From contig CAJCID010000005.1 of the NCBI GenBank assembly GCA_903970305.1, positions 1-32,288 of the forward strand: DNA of 32,288 bases. Reading direction: 5' to 3'. Of this stretch, positions 16,135 to 26,028 are shown in pieces (positions within the stretch are counted from its first letter, which is position 1; the number at the start of each line of letters is the position of its first letter). The translations under genes were made by a program, and so were the position numbers. Source of the DNA: Rhodospirillales bacterium (GTDB lineage: Bacteria > Pseudomonadota > Gammaproteobacteria > Burkholderiales > Burkholderiaceae_D). The notes under the pieces are model-generated. The model was not told the origin of the DNA. It saw only the letters and a list, made by a program, of their open reading frames with translations, and ran no database searches.

Positions 16135-18633
16135 CTAACGTCCCGGCACGAGCGGTCCTGAAGGACCGGGACCCGCCGCCTTCTCGAGTTGGGCCAGCAT
16201 GCGGGCAATCCGGTCCGACAGCTTTTCGGTTGAAACCGTCTCGCGCAGGCGCTCGACGAGAAGCGGAAATGCAAAGGGACTGGCGCGCTCGAGTTCACGA
16301 AAGGCGATCTGGCGCCGGCCAAGGTCAGTGAGCGTTTTCTCGAGCCGCCCCATCTCGAGTTCCTGCTCGAGGACCTCGCTTTGGGCCTGGCGGAGCAGGA
16401 GATTGTCAGCGTCGTGCTTGCGAAATACCTCGAAGAACAAGCTCGAAGATGCCTGGAGCTGCTTCATCGACTTCGGTGCTCCGGGAAAACCTTGAAAGAC
16501 GAGCCCGGCGATGCGCGCGATCTCGCGAAAACGCCGCTGCGACAGTTCAGCCGCGTTCAGGCTCGCCAGTGTCTCCTCCAAGAGATGTTCGCAGGACAAC
16601 AAACTCTTGTCGCGCAGTCCGGACCAATCGACGGGCACGGGGGAGAGCAATTCGAAGCCGTAATCGTTCACCGACACGGAGAAAGTAACCGGAGCGGTCT
16701 GGCCCACCCGCCAGGCCAGGAGCGCAGCCAAGCCGATATGGACCGCTCGGCCCGCATAGGGATAGACAAACAGGTGATGGCCCTCCCTGGAAACCAGAGA
16801 TTCGACGAGAAGCTGATCGGGCGTGGGCAGCTCCGACCAGCGCATCTGAATCGCCAGCAACGGGGCGAGCGCAGTCATTTCCGGCCCTTCGAGGATCCCC
16901 AACCGCGCCTGTTCGAGCCGACCGAGAACGGCTGCGGCCAGTTCAGAGGACAGGGGCATCTTGCCGCCGTTCCAGCGCGGCACCGCGGGTTTTCGCCCCG
17001 CTCCCTTGCGCACGTAGGCGGTCATGTCGTGCACCCTGACCAGTTCCAGGAGTCGGCCGCCAAACAAGAAATGGTCACCCCTGCGCAGTCGCGCAATGAA
17101 CGATTCCTCAACCGTGCCAATAGTGCCGCCACCCAGATACTTCACCTGGATCGACGCATCCGCGACGATCGTGCCGATTGAGAGCCGATGGCGTTTGGCG
17201 ACTTGCGCGTCAGGCACGCGATAGACCCCATCGTCGTCTCTGAGCACGCGCCGGTACTGCGGATAGGCCGTGAGCGAACTGCCACCCCGACCGACAAAGT
17301 CGAGCGCCCATTGCCACTGGCTTGCTTGCAGATCGCGGTAGGACCAGGTGCTGCGTATCTCACTGAAGAGCGCGTCCTCGCGGAATCCGCCTCCGAGAGC
17401 GATCGTGACCAGATGCTGCACCAGGACGTCGAGGCAATTGATCGGAGGTACGCGGGTCTCAATCCGAGCCCCTTGTGCGGCATCCCGTGCCGCGGCGGCC
17501 TCCACCAGTTCGAGGGCGTTGGTCGGGACCAGCGTGACCCGCGAGGCCAGACCCGGAGCATGCCCCGATCGTCCGGCGCGCTGCAACAGCCGCGCCACCC
17601 CCTTGGCCGAGCCGATTTGCAGGACACGCTCGACGGGCAGGAAGTCCACCCCAAGGTCCAGACTGGATGTGCACACGACCGCTTTCAAGCGCCCGTCCTT
17701 CAGATTGTTTTCGACCCAGGCGCGAACGCCCTTGTCCAGAGATCCATGGTGCAAGGCGATGACGCCCGCCCAGTCGGGCCGGGCATCAAGGATGCTTTGG
17801 TACCAGATCTCGGCCTGCGAGCGGGTGTTCAGAAACACCAGGCTCGTTCGCGAGCGCTCGAGCTCGGCGAGAACAGGTCCGAGCATGCGCAACCCAAGGT
17901 GGCCGCCCCAGGGAAAGCGCTCCATCGTCTCGGGCAGGAGCGTATCGATGATGAGGCGCCTGTCCAATGCACCCTGGATCAAGCGCCCTTGGCCGTTGGG
18001 CAGGAGCGCTGCCTGGGCGACGTCGAGGTCGCCCAGGGTGGCTGACAGACCCCATACAATCAGGCCCGGATTCCACGCCCGCAGGCGGGCCAGGGCAAGT
18101 TGGACCTGAACGCCACGCTTGTTGCCCAACAGTTCATGCCATTCGTCGACCACGATCATCTGGGTTGTGCCCAGGACAGAGCGGGCGTCGGGACGACTCA
18201 TGAGTAAGGATAGGCTTTCCGGCGTTGTGATGAGGGCGCTGGGCAGGCGGGCGGACTGACGGGCCCGTTCCGCCGAGCCCGTATCGCCTGAGCGCACACC
18301 GATCGTCCAAGGCAGACCCAGACCCTCCAAGGCCTCGGCGAGGGCACGCGCCGAGTCGGCTGCCAAGGCGCGCATGGGAGTGATCCATATAACAGTCAGT
18401 GGCGGCGCACTCCTGAGCATCCCCGGTTCGGCAAAACGGGCGAGCGCCCCAAGCCAGACTGCGTAGGTCTTTCCCGAGCCCGTTGTGGCATGCAGGAGCC
18501 CGGATTCACCCTCGGAAATTGCCTGCCAGACCTGGTGCTGAAAGGGAAACGGGCTCATGCCGTTTTGCCCGAGCCAATCCCGCACGCGCTGCAGCCGCTC
18601 GGGGTACCCTTCTGGCCCCATCATTGCTGCCAT
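16135..18633 (-). CDS. Ligase-associated DEXH-box helicase (Lhr-like)
   Basis: Superfamily 2 helicase of 832 residues, of the ligase-associated Lhr-like group. Motif I is ATTGSGKT (residues 49-56), motif Ia [14 protein letters not shown], motif II DEWH (163-166), motif [11 protein letters not shown], and the second RecA domain shows [15 protein letters not shown] and [12 protein letters not shown]. The remaining 400 residues are the Lhr core and ligase-associated C-terminal part. It starts at ATG 18633, overlapping the end of the ligase gene by 13 bases, so the two are translationally coupled. In this family helicase and ligase are thought to act together in DNA repair; the exact lesion is unknown. 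Confidence 0.93.
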   Translation of the reverse strand: MAAMMGPEGYPERLQRVRDWLGQNGMSPFPFQHQVWQAISEGESGLLHATTGSGKTYAVWLGALARFAEPGMLRSAPPLTVIWITPMRALAADSARALAEALEGLGLPWTIGVRSGDTGSAERARQSARLPSALITTPESLSLLMSRPDARSVLGTTQMIVVDEWHELLGNKRGVQVQLALARLRAWNPGLIVWGLSATLGDLDVAQAALLPNGQGRLIQGALDRRLIIDTLLPETMERFPWGGHLGLRMLGPVLAELERSRTSLVFLNTRSQAEIWYQSILDARPDWAGVIALHHGSLDKGVRAWVENNLKDGRLKAVVCTSSLDLGVDFLPVERVLQIGSAKGVARLLQRAGRSGHAPGLASRVTLVPTNALELVEAAAARDAAQGARIETRVPPINCLDVLVQHLVTIALGGGFREDALFSEIRSTWSYRDLQASQWQWALDFVGRGGSSLTAYPQYRRVLRDDDGVYRVPDAQVAKRHRLSIGTIVADASIQVKYLGGGTIGTVEESFIARLRRGDHFLFGGRLLELVRVHDMTAYVRKGAGRKPAVPRWNGGKMPLSSELAAAVLGRLEQARLGILEGPEMTALAPLLAIQMRWSELPTPDQLLVESLVSREGHHLFVYPYAGRAVHIGLAALLAWRVGQTAPVTFSVSVNDYGFELLSPVPVDWSGLRDKSLLSCEHLLEETLASLNAAELSQRRFREIARIAGLVFQGFPGAPKSMKQLQASSSLFFEVFRKHDADNLLLRQAQSEVLEQELEMGRLEKTLTDLGRRQIAFRELERASPFAFPLLVERLRETVSTEKLSDRIARMLAQLEKAAGPGPSGPLVPGR

Positions 18634-20312
18634 GTGTCGTCCGCTCGAGCCTGGGTGCTGGCCAGCAGCGCCACCAGACTGGCGAGGGTGTCGGCCTCTT
18701 CGATCCCCTTGTCCAGACGCCAGCGCAACATGCGCGGGAAGCGCACCGCGATTCCCGACTTATGGCGCGGCGACGCGGCTATTCCTTCAAAACCCAGTTC
18801 GAAGACGAGGCTTGGCGTGACGCTGCGCACGGGACCGAACTTTTCGACCGTCGTCTTGCGCACGATCGCATCGACCTGCTTCATCTCCTCGTCGGTCAGC
18901 CCCGAGTAAGCCTTCGCGAAGGGTACAAGACTACGCCCTGGCTCGCCTGCGGGCTTATCCCAGACGGCAAAGGTAAAGTCCGTGTAGAGGGAGGCACGCC
19001 GGCCGTGCCCTCTTTGGGCGTAGAGGAGCACTGCATCGACGCAAAACGGCTCGACCTTCCATTTCCACCACAGCCCACTTTCCTTGGTGCGTCCCACGCC
19101 ATAACGCGAGGACCGTTGCTTGAGCATGAAGCCTTCGACGTGGCGCTCGCGGGAACGCTCGCGCAGGCTCTGGAGCTCCTGCCAGGACACTCCTTCTACC
19201 TCGGGCGACAGGCGCAGGGCCGGATGGGCCACTTGTGCTACCAGTTGCTCGAGGCGCGCACGGCGCGCGCTCAAAGGTTCGTCCCGGCAGTCTTGGTAGC
19301 CCCATTCAAGGACATCGTAGGCGATGAATGCGGCCGGCGCCTCCCGCAGCACTTTGGCCGTCACGTTCTTGCGGCCGATGCGTTGCTGCAAGAGCGCGAA
19401 CGATCCTGGCCGGTTCTCCTGCCAGACCACGATCTCGCCATCGAGCACGCATCCTTCGGGTAGACCAGCGCCGATGGCGATCAATTCCGGAAAGCGCTCA
19501 TTGACCAGTTCCTCACCCCTGGACCAGAGCCAGCTTGCGTTCGCGCGCTTGACGAACTGACCGCGGATGCCATCGTACTTCCACTCGACGAGCCAGTCCG
19601 TGACGGCCCCGAGAACCTCCTCCATCGCCGGCCCCGCCACAGGCAGGGCGTGGGCGAGGAAGAACGGGTAGGGCTGACCGGCCCGTCCTTCTGACGCGTC
19701 GACTGCGTCGGAACCGGGGCTTTCTGTGTCGATCAGGCGCAGGAAGGACTGTGCGCTCGGCGCCTGTCGGGCGTCGGTGTAGCCCATGAGCCGCTGGGCC
19801 ACCCGTTTCGGATCGATGCCGGCTGTCTCAGCGAGCGCCCGGGTAACCAGCAATTTTGAGACACCAACCCGAAATCCCCCTCCGATGAGCTTGATCAGCA
19901 GGAAACGCTGCGCGCGATCCAGTTCCCGCCAATAACCCGCGAGCGCCTCAAGAGCGGCCTCTGGACTCGCGCCGCGAAGGCCCATAAGGCGCGTCTCGAT
20001 CCAGAAAGCCAGCCCCTCGTCGCTGGCCCGAACGGCAGGCGGTAAGACGAGAGTGATGGTCTCGGCCAAGTCCCCCACCGCCTGATAGCACTCTTCGAAG
20101 AGCCATTCGGGTAGTCCAGACTCCCGCAGTGCGGCGCTGCGCAGCAGCCGGGTGGGGACCGTTTGCCGGGGTCGGCCCCCCGCGAGGAAGTAGACCGCCC
20201 AGGCCGAGTCGCTCGGCGCCGCGGTCGAAAAATAGGCCTTTAGGGCCTCGATCTTCGCATTCGTGGAGGTGCTTGCGTCCAGCTGGGAATACAACTGTGA
20301 AAATGCTCTCAT
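18621..20312 (-). CDS. ATP-dependent DNA ligase (ligase-associated cluster)
   Basis: ATP-dependent DNA ligase of about 563 residues. An N-terminal DNA-binding domain (residues 1-200, beginning [15 protein letters not shown] as in this family) precedes the nucleotidyltransferase domain with motif I EWKYDGIR (Lys245 is the AMP acceptor), motif III-like [17 protein letters not shown], motif IV EGFMLKQ and motif V LWWKWK. An OB-fold follows. The frame is open to a GTG at 20396, but the ATG at 20312 matches the family start. It is the first gene of the cluster, overlapping the helicase gene by 13 bases. A perfect 14-base palindrome lies 12 bases upstream. Confidence 0.93.
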   Translation of the reverse strand: MRAFSQLYSQLDASTSTNAKIEALKAYFSTAAPSDSAWAVYFLAGGRPRQTVPTRLLRSAALRESGLPEWLFEECYQAVGDLAETITLVLPPAVRASDEGLAFWIETRLMGLRGASPEAALEALAGYWRELDRAQRFLLIKLIGGGFRVGVSKLLVTRALAETAGIDPKRVAQRLMGYTDARQAPSAQSFLRLIDTESPGSDAVDASEGRAGQPYPFFLAHALPVAGPAMEEVLGAVTDWLVEWKYDGIRGQFVKRANASWLWSRGEELVNERFPELIAIGAGLPEGCVLDGEIVVWQENRPGSFALLQQRIGRKNVTAKVLREAPAAFIAYDVLEWGYQDCRDEPLSARRARLEQLVAQVAHPALRLSPEVEGVSWQELQSLRERSRERHVEGFMLKQRSSRYGVGRTKESGLWWKWKVEPFCVDAVLLYAQRGHGRRASLYTDFTFAVWDKPAGEPGRSLVPFAKAYSGLTDEEMKQVDAIVRKTTVEKFGPVRSVTPSLVFELGFEGIAASPRHKSGIAVRFPRMLRWRLDKGIEEADTLASLVALLASTQARADDTWQQ

Positions 20313-20323
20313 ACGATTTGTAA

Positions 20324-20337
20324 TTTTCGCGCGAAAA
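20324..20337. promoter_or_regulatory. Perfect 14-base palindrome upstream of the ligase gene
   Basis: TTTTCGCGCGAAAA reads the same on both strands. It lies 11 bases from the ligase ATG (20312) and 116 bases from the GGDEF-protein ATG (20454), in the gap between these divergent genes. A repressor dimer bound here would block the ligase gene. It is not the LexA box of betaproteobacteria or another site I can name. Confidence 0.45.
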
Positions 20338-20453
20338 CCACACTTCCGCTCAAGAGAGTGCAATCGTCGCTCGCGAGGCGGGGTTTGCCGGTGCACAATC
20401 TACTGTCCGGCCAGTGTATTTGCCCAACGAGATCCACCCGAGCGATCTGGTGT

Positions 20454-21725
20454 ATGGCTAGACGAACACCCCTGCCCCGTACGACCCAAGCGCCCCCAGC
20501 CCGGGTGATCGAGCGCTGGCTGGGCTTTATCGCGCTTGTGGCAGCACTTGTTCTCGCGATCGCCGCCACGCTGGTCCATTACGTCGCGAATCAGTCGATT
20601 CTCGCCGCCCAAAAGGTCGCCCATTCGTTCGAGATCGTGGGCGAACTCGACCAACTCACCGTTGCGCTGGAAGCCGCCGAGGCGGGACAGCGTGGCTTCA
20701 TCCTGATCGGCAAGCCCAGTTATCTCGAGCCCTATCAACTCGCCCGTTTTCGCGCCAACCTGCACCTTGCGGCGTTGCGCCCCCTGACTTACGGTTCGAG
20801 TCGGCAGTATGACGATTTGTTACGTCTGGAGCAGCTTGTCACGCGCCGCTTCGACTATCTTGCGCGCTCCATCGACGTGCGACAAGAATCGGGCGTGGAC
20901 GCCGCGCGGCATATTCTGGAGTCGGATTCGGGCAAGAACACGATCGACCCGATTGAGGCGCTGGTCTCCTCGATGCAGGAAAGGGAACGCGGCTATCTAC
21001 AGGAGAACCTCGGCCAGCAGGGTCGCTCCTCCGACGAGGCTCTGATCGTCATGGTAGCCACCCTGATGCTGCTGACCATCCTGTCCCTGTTTTTCTGGAT
21101 CGTGCTCAAGCGCGAATTCGTCGTGCGCCACCGCCTGGAGGCCGCGATGCTCGAATCGGCCATCAGCGATGAACTCACAGGGGCGATCAACCGCAGTGAG
21201 TTCGAGCGGCTACTCGGCCAGGAATGGGCCTTCCGGATGCGCTACGGCACCCCGCTCTCGATGGTGCTGATCGACCTGGACAATTTTGACGAGATCAGTG
21301 GCACCTGGGGCCTGCACACGGGTGATGCGGTCTTGCGCGATGTGGTGCGACGCATCCGGGGTCGGCTGCGTACGACCGAGCGGCTCGCCCGCTATGGCGG
21401 CAACCAGTTCGCGCTCCTCATCCCCCAGCCACTGGGAGCGGCGATGCAGTTGGGCCGACATCTGGCAGAGTTGGTGTCGGGCAGTGCCTATCCGGTCCGG
21501 CATAGCCAGACCGGACAGAAGGACACACTCGAAGTGAGCGTGTGCATCGGGGTAGCCGATGCCAGCGACGTCGGGGATGAAGCCGAATTGGTCCAGGCCG
21601 CGGGCGATGCACTTTATGCGGCCAAGGGAAGCAAGGCCGTCACCCGCATCGAGGCCTATCACGCCGACCTGCAACGCACGACCCAGGGCCAGCACAGTCA
21701 CCACCACGACTCGCGCGCCGCCTAG
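20454..21725 (+). CDS. Membrane CHASE3-like sensor with degenerate GGDEF domain
   Basis: Inner-membrane protein of 423 residues. A first transmembrane helix (about 22-45) is followed by a periplasmic CHASE3-like helical domain with the typical ALEAAEAGQRGFILIG, a second helix (VATLMLLTILSLFFWIVL) and a C-terminal GGDEF fold. The GGDEF signature reads GGNQF (315-319), so both acidic residues are lost, and the guanine-binding stretch usually reading FKxIND..GH is FDEISGTWGL. Diguanylate cyclase activity is therefore unlikely; it may bind GTP or c-di-GMP, or act by dimerisation. The tail is His-rich (QHSHHH). The ATG at 20454 was chosen as the first residue before the first helix; a GTG at 20358 is also open. 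It lies opposite the surrounding repair genes. Confidence 0.85.
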   Translation: MARRTPLPRTTQAPPARVIERWLGFIALVAALVLAIAATLVHYVANQSILAAQKVAHSFEIVGELDQLTVALEAAEAGQRGFILIGKPSYLEPYQLARFRANLHLAALRPLTYGSSRQYDDLLRLEQLVTRRFDYLARSIDVRQESGVDAARHILESDSGKNTIDPIEALVSSMQERERGYLQENLGQQGRSSDEALIVMVATLMLLTILSLFFWIVLKREFVVRHRLEAAMLESAISDELTGAINRSEFERLLGQEWAFRMRYGTPLSMVLIDLDNFDEISGTWGLHTGDAVLRDVVRRIRGRLRTTERLARYGGNQFALLIPQPLGAAMQLGRHLAELVSGSAYPVRHSQTGQKDTLEVSVCIGVADASDVGDEAELVQAAGDALYAAKGSKAVTRIEAYHADLQRTTQGQHSHHHDSRAA

Positions 21726-22810
21726 CCCACTGACGTCGGTGCGGTTGCTGCGGGCGCCTCGACCACCTCAGCAGCCTCCTCGTCACCAAATTCCGTCTCA
21801 AATGCCTGCGCAGCGAGCCCCGCTTCACGCAGCCAGCGTACCAGGGGCGCGGACTGTCCATGCGTGACGATGACGCGCTGGGCCTGCGACTGCTCGATAG
21901 CCCACAGCAACCCTGGCCAATCCGCGTGATCGGACAAGACGAAACCCCGATCGAGCGCTTGGCGCCGGCGCGCCCCGCGCAGTTGCATCCATCCCGATGC
22001 AAAGCCGTCGCTGTAGCTCCCAAAGCGGCGTAACCACGGCGAACCCTGAGCCGACGGCGGGGCAAGAACCAGGGCCTGCGCCGCCTCGGGCACCTCTCGC
22101 GCGCCGCGTTGCTCTTCGTAGTGCAGCGTGTGCGGCAATATGACCCCAGCTTGCCGGTAGGTCCGGTTTATATTTTCGACCGCACCATGGCAGAGGATCG
22201 GTCCGATCGCCGGATCAAGCCCCGCGAGGATCCGCTGCGCTTTGCCGAAGGAATAGGCAAACAGCACCGACGCCCGTCGGTTCTGCGCATTTCCCGCCCA
22301 CCAGGCATTGATCTCCGCCAGAACCTCGGCTTGCGCCGGCCAACGGTAGATCGGTAAACCGAAGGTTGACTCCGTCACGAACACGTCGCAGAACACGGGC
22401 TCGAAAGCCGCACAGGTCGGGTCAGCCTCGCCGCTCCCCTCGCGAACGCCAGCGGTCTTGTAGTCTCCAGAGACGACCCATACCGAGCCGCCGTGCTCGA
22501 TTCGAACTTGCGCTGAGCCTAGCACGTGCCCTGCGGGATGCAGGGATACCTTGACCCCAGAGTGGGTGATCACTTCTCCATATTCTAAGGCCTGCGCGGA
22601 AACCGGCCCGAGGCGCGCGTGGAGCACACCCACACCAGACCGCGCCGCCAGATAGTGTCCGTGGCCGCCCCGCGCATGATCCGCGTGGGCGTGGGTGATG
22701 ACGGCCCGCTCGACGGCTCGCCAGGGGTCGATGAAAAAATCTCCGGCCGGACAGTACAGGCCCTGCGGCCGCAGGACCACGAGATCAGGATCAGACCGGC
22801 GTGCGGACAT
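21722..22810 (-). CDS. Ligase-associated MBL-fold DNA exonuclease
   Basis: Metallo-beta-lactamase-fold nuclease (362 residues) of the group named ligase-associated DNA damage response exonuclease. The metal-binding motif is ITHAHADHARGGH (about 38-50), followed by LHPAGHVLGSAQVRIEH, VVSGDYK and VLSDHADW, which mark the CPSF/SNM1-like beta-CASP nucleases. The ATG at 22810 gives the family N-terminus MSARRSDPDLVVLRPQGLYCP after a short lead; the frame is open to 22915 but that part belongs to the upstream gene. It overlaps the EEP gene by 20 bases. It normally adjoins the ligase gene; here a plus-strand GGDEF gene separates them, and the two stop codons overlap in CTAG (21722-21725). Confidence 0.9.
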   Translation of the reverse strand: MSARRSDPDLVVLRPQGLYCPAGDFFIDPWRAVERAVITHAHADHARGGHGHYLAARSGVGVLHARLGPVSAQALEYGEVITHSGVKVSLHPAGHVLGSAQVRIEHGGSVWVVSGDYKTAGVREGSGEADPTCAAFEPVFCDVFVTESTFGLPIYRWPAQAEVLAEINAWWAGNAQNRRASVLFAYSFGKAQRILAGLDPAIGPILCHGAVENINRTYRQAGVILPHTLHYEEQRGAREVPEAAQALVLAPPSAQGSPWLRRFGSYSDGFASGWMQLRGARRRQALDRGFVLSDHADWPGLLWAIEQSQAQRVIVTHGQSAPLVRWLREAGLAAQAFETEFGDEEAAEVVEAPAATAPTSVG

Positions 22811-23717
22811 GGTCCGGTATGCGCAGATCCGCGACGATCGGCGCGTGATCGGAGAGCCGCCGCCAGCCAGGACCGTGGACGACTCTTGCCGCCTCAATTT
22901 CCAGCCCGCGCACATAGATCCTGTCGAGTCGCAGAACCGGAAAGACCGCCGGGAAGGTCCGAGCTGGATGGGGGCTGCGCGTCATCCAGCGCATGCCAAG
23001 AGCACGGCCGGACTCGCCTGCACGGATCTCCTCCTCGCGCCGGGATTCGTCGCCAAAAACCTCCTGTACCCCAAGACCCGCGGCCAGGCGCTCGCCTAGA
23101 CGGTTGCGCCAGTCGTTGAAGTCGCCCGCGATGATGAGGGGCGCGCCATCGGGGACCGTCGCGCGGATACGGGCGATGAGGGCCTCGGCCTGGCGTTTTC
23201 GGCTCTCTTCGAACAGGCCGAAGTGTGCGCATAGGCAATGGACGATCAGACCGTTCACATCGAGTTCGCAGTGCAACAGTCCGCGGCTCTCGAATGCATG
23301 GTCGGAGACGTCGAGGTTTTCGGAAGAGACCAGGGCGAAACGCGACAAGAGCGCGTTGCCATGGTCGGCGTCTGCACGGACGGCATTGCGCCCGTAGACG
23401 ACGTGCTCCCAGACCGAGGCCGCCAGATAGTCGTGTTGCGCGGCCGCAGGCCAATTGCTAAAGCGCCGCGCGTGACGCTCGCTGCGGCCCTGCACTTCTT
23501 GGAGGAAGACGATGTCGGCGTGCAGCGAATGCAATGAGCGCCGGAGATCGTGAATCCGGTTGCGCCGGGACAGTGCTGAGACGCCCTTATGAATGTTGTA
23601 GGTGGCGATGCGCAGCGTGCCCGAAGGCTCCCTGCCAACACCTAACGCGGAGCGTGTGGGGATCGAACGCGCGTGGGCAATTCGAGTATCGCTTGGGAGT
23701 TGCTCGGGGAAAAGCAT
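22791..23717 (-). CDS. Endonuclease/exonuclease/phosphatase family hydrolase
   Basis: Metal-dependent phosphoesterase of about 308 residues. EEP motifs appear in order: ATYNIHKG (about 38-45), FLQEVQG, CAHFGL, GDFNDWR and the terminal LSDHAPI. In betaproteobacteria this protein usually stands next to a cardiolipin synthase and nudB; here it follows nudB but is followed by the ligase-associated exonuclease, with no synthase gene visible. The start is uncertain. ATG 23717 (GAGG 10 bases upstream) lies inside nudB, overlapping it by 76 bases, and earlier ATG or GTG codons lie deeper in nudB. No standard start codon is available between the nudB stop and the first motif. Substrate unknown. Confidence 0.82.
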   Translation of the reverse strand: MLFPEQLPSDTRIAHARSIPTRSALGVGREPSGTLRIATYNIHKGVSALSRRNRIHDLRRSLHSLHADIVFLQEVQGRSERHARRFSNWPAAAQHDYLAASVWEHVVYGRNAVRADADHGNALLSRFALVSSENLDVSDHAFESRGLLHCELDVNGLIVHCLCAHFGLFEESRKRQAEALIARIRATVPDGAPLIIAGDFNDWRNRLGERLAAGLGVQEVFGDESRREEEIRAGESGRALGMRWMTRSPHPARTFPAVFPVLRLDRIYVRGLEIEAARVVHGPGWRRLSDHAPIVADLRIPDHVRTPV

Positions 23718-24100
23718 CGTTGGGCCGCCTCGCGGAAATTCAGCCATGTGTAACTCAGGTGTTCGCGCGCCGCAAGTGTTACCGCAAGCCGAGCAGGTAA
23801 CTCCAGCCCGAACCACTGCTCCCGATTGCGCGTGACGCCCGGAGCATAGCGCTTGCGCCAGTATGGGTAGATGTCATATTCGATCGAATGGTTCCAGTCG
23901 GTTAAGGTGCCAAGGGCCGAATCGATTCCTGTTTCTTCGAGAACTTCACGATGCGCCGTCGTCGAGAGCGCCTCCTCGGGTGAGTCCTTACTGCCCGTGA
24001 CAGATTGCCAGAAGCCTGCTCGATCGGCCCTCTCAAGGAGGAGCACGTCAAGATCATGGGTATGGATCACCACCAGGACCGACTCGGGAATCTTGTACAT
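23642..24100 (-). CDS. nudB: Dihydroneopterin triphosphate diphosphatase
   Basis: Nudix hydrolase of 152 residues (E. coli NudB has 150) that removes pyrophosphate from dihydroneopterin triphosphate in folate synthesis. Typical NudB segments are PESVLVVIHTHDLDVLLLERAD, FWQSVTGS, the Nudix helix REVLEETGID (51-60) and RYAPGVTRNREQWF. The spacing between the Nudix Gly and the REV helix seems one residue longer than the standard pattern. The start is ATG 24100, with GGA 9 bases upstream; an upstream extension is open but unlike the family. It follows aspS after a terminator, so it may have its own promoter in the 73-base stretch between. Confidence 0.9.
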   Translation of the reverse strand: MYKIPESVLVVIHTHDLDVLLLERADRAGFWQSVTGSKDSPEEALSTTAHREVLEETGIDSALGTLTDWNHSIEYDIYPYWRKRYAPGVTRNREQWFGLELPARLAVTLAAREHLSYTWLNFREAAQRCFSPSNSQAILELPTRVRSPHAPR

Positions 24101-24173
24101 GGGCGGTTTCCGACAAAGTGTAACCTTCCCGAGTGTACCGGTAATGCCCCGCTTGAGTCGGCCACTACCCCGG

Positions 24174-24232
24174 CAAACAAAGACCGGCTGGCGCACGGCG
24201 ACCTGTCTCAGCAGGCGGCCGTGCGCCCGGTC
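24174..24232 (-). terminator. Intrinsic terminator after aspS
   Basis: On the minus strand a hairpin starts right at the aspS stop codon. It has a 5-base stem (24228-24232 with 24182-24186) and a perfect 10-base stem (24218-24227 with 24190-24199), plus CCTG/CAGG inside the loop. It is followed directly by TTTGTTTG. GC-rich stem plus U-tract is the textbook arrangement. Confidence 0.7.
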
Positions 24233-26028
24233 TAGTGGGCGGGCTTGGGTTCGACGCTACGCAGCCGGATGTGCAGTTCACGCAGTTGCCGCTCGTCGAC
24301 CGGACTTGGCGCCTGGGTCAGTAGATCCTGTGCCCTTTGCGTCTTCGGGAAAGCAATGACGTCCCGGATCGATTCAGCCCCGGTCATCATCGTGACAATC
24401 CGGTCCAGGCCGAAGGCAATGCCGCCATGGGGCGGCGCGCCGTACTGCAGCGCATCAAGCAGGAAACCGAACTTCAGTCGCGCCTCCTCTGCATCGATCT
24501 TCAGTGCACGGAAGACCTTGCTCTGCACTTCTTCGCGGTGAATCCGGACCGAACCGCCACCGATCTCCCAACCGTTTAGGACCAAATCGTAGGCCTTGGC
24601 AACGCAGCGGGAGGGATCCGTCTCCAGCCAGTCCTCGTGTCCGTCCTTTGGACTCGTGAATGGATGGTGCGCGGCCACGAACCGCTGGTCCTCCTCGTCA
24701 TACTCAAACATCGGAAAGTCGATCACCCACAGGGGCTTCCAGCCCACTTCGAAGAGCCCCGTGCGCTTACCGAATTCGGAGTGGCCGATTTTCACGCGAA
24801 GTGCACCGATCGCGTCGTTGACCACCTTGGCCTTGTCCGCACCAAAGAAAATCAGATCCCCTGCCGCCGCGCCCGTGCGCTCGATCAGGTCTGCGATGGC
24901 GCGGTCGTGCAGGTTCTTGACGATCGGGGACTGCAGGCCCTCACGGCCTCGCGTCGGATCATTCACCTTGATGTAGGCGAGGCCCTTGGCTCCGTAGATG
25001 CTCACAAACTGAGTATAGGTATCGATTTCAGAACGCGACATTTCCGCACCTTGGGGCACGCGCAAACCGACCACCCTCCCACCGCTCATCTTGGCGGCGC
25101 TCGCGAACACCTTGAACTCGACGTCTCCCATCACATCGGTCAGGTCGGTGAACTGCAAAGCGACCCGCAGATCGGGCTTGTCCGAGCCATAGCGGGCCAT
25201 CGCCTCCGAATAGGTCATGACAGGAAAATTCGGCAGCTCAAGTGCCATGACCTTGTGAAACACATGTCGGATCATGGTCTCAAAGATCGCGCGGATCTGG
25301 ACCTCATCTAAGAACGACGTTTCACAATCGATCTGCGTGAATTCCGGCTGACGGTCCGCGCGCAGATCCTCGTCGCGAAAGCACTTGGTGATCTGGTAGT
25401 AGCGGTCGAAGCCGGCCACCATCAGCAACTGCTTGAACAGTTGCGGCGATTGCGGCAGCGCGAAAAACATCCCTGGGTTGACCCGCGAGGGGACGAGGTA
25501 ATCGCGCGCGCCTTCCGGAGTCGACTTGGTCAGCATCGGGGTTTCGATATCGATGAAACCGTGCTCATCGAGGTATTTGCGCACCTCGATGGCGACCCGA
25601 TAGCGCAGCATCAGGTTCTGCTGCATCTGGGGGCGACGCAGATCCAAGACGCGATGGGTCAGACGCGTGGTCTCCGAGAGGTTGTCGTCATCGAGTTGAA
25701 AAGGAGGAGTGACCGAGGGATTGAGGATCTCAATTTCGTGGCACAGCACTTCGATCTCACCACTGCGAATGGACTCGTTCACTGTGCCCGCTGGACGGCG
25801 CCGCACGAGGCCTGCGATGCGCACGCAGAACTCGTTACGCAGCTTTTCGGCGATGGCGAACATGTGCGCGCGGTCTGGATCGCAGACGACTTGGACAAGA
25901 CCTTCGCGATCGCGCAGGTCGATGAAAATCACCCCGCCATGGTCGCGACGGCGGTGGACCCAACCGCACAACTGCACGGTCAGATCGAGTTCCTGGACGG
26001 TCACCAGACCGCAATAGTGGGTACGCAT
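24232..26028 (-). CDS. aspS: Aspartyl-tRNA synthetase, probably non-discriminating
   Basis: Class II bacterial AspRS of 598 residues. The N-terminal anticodon-binding domain contains [23 protein letters not shown] without a break (21-43, given here in parts: [12 protein letters not shown], then [11 protein letters not shown]). Motif 2 is [18 protein letters not shown] and motif 3 [13 protein letters not shown]. The large bacterial insertion domain lies between. His30, in RRRDHGG, corresponds to the residue that in non-discriminating AspRS relaxes anticodon recognition, so the enzyme may also charge tRNA-Asn for GatCAB to amidate. ATG 26028 has GAGGAG 5 bases upstream and fits the family start. 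A 264-base leader with two hairpins precedes it. Confidence 0.95.
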   Translation of the reverse strand: MRTHYCGLVTVQELDLTVQLCGWVHRRRDHGGVIFIDLRDREGLVQVVCDPDRAHMFAIAEKLRNEFCVRIAGLVRRRPAGTVNESIRSGEIEVLCHEIEILNPSVTPPFQLDDDNLSETTRLTHRVLDLRRPQMQQNLMLRYRVAIEVRKYLDEHGFIDIETPMLTKSTPEGARDYLVPSRVNPGMFFALPQSPQLFKQLLMVAGFDRYYQITKCFRDEDLRADRQPEFTQIDCETSFLDEVQIRAIFETMIRHVFHKVMALELPNFPVMTYSEAMARYGSDKPDLRVALQFTDLTDVMGDVEFKVFASAAKMSGGRVVGLRVPQGAEMSRSEIDTYTQFVSIYGAKGLAYIKVNDPTRGREGLQSPIVKNLHDRAIADLIERTGAAAGDLIFFGADKAKVVNDAIGALRVKIGHSEFGKRTGLFEVGWKPLWVIDFPMFEYDEEDQRFVAAHHPFTSPKDGHEDWLETDPSRCVAKAYDLVLNGWEIGGGSVRIHREEVQSKVFRALKIDAEEARLKFGFLLDALQYGAPPHGGIAFGLDRIVTMMTGAESIRDVIAFPKTQRAQDLLTQAPSPVDERQLRELHIRLRSVEPKPAH

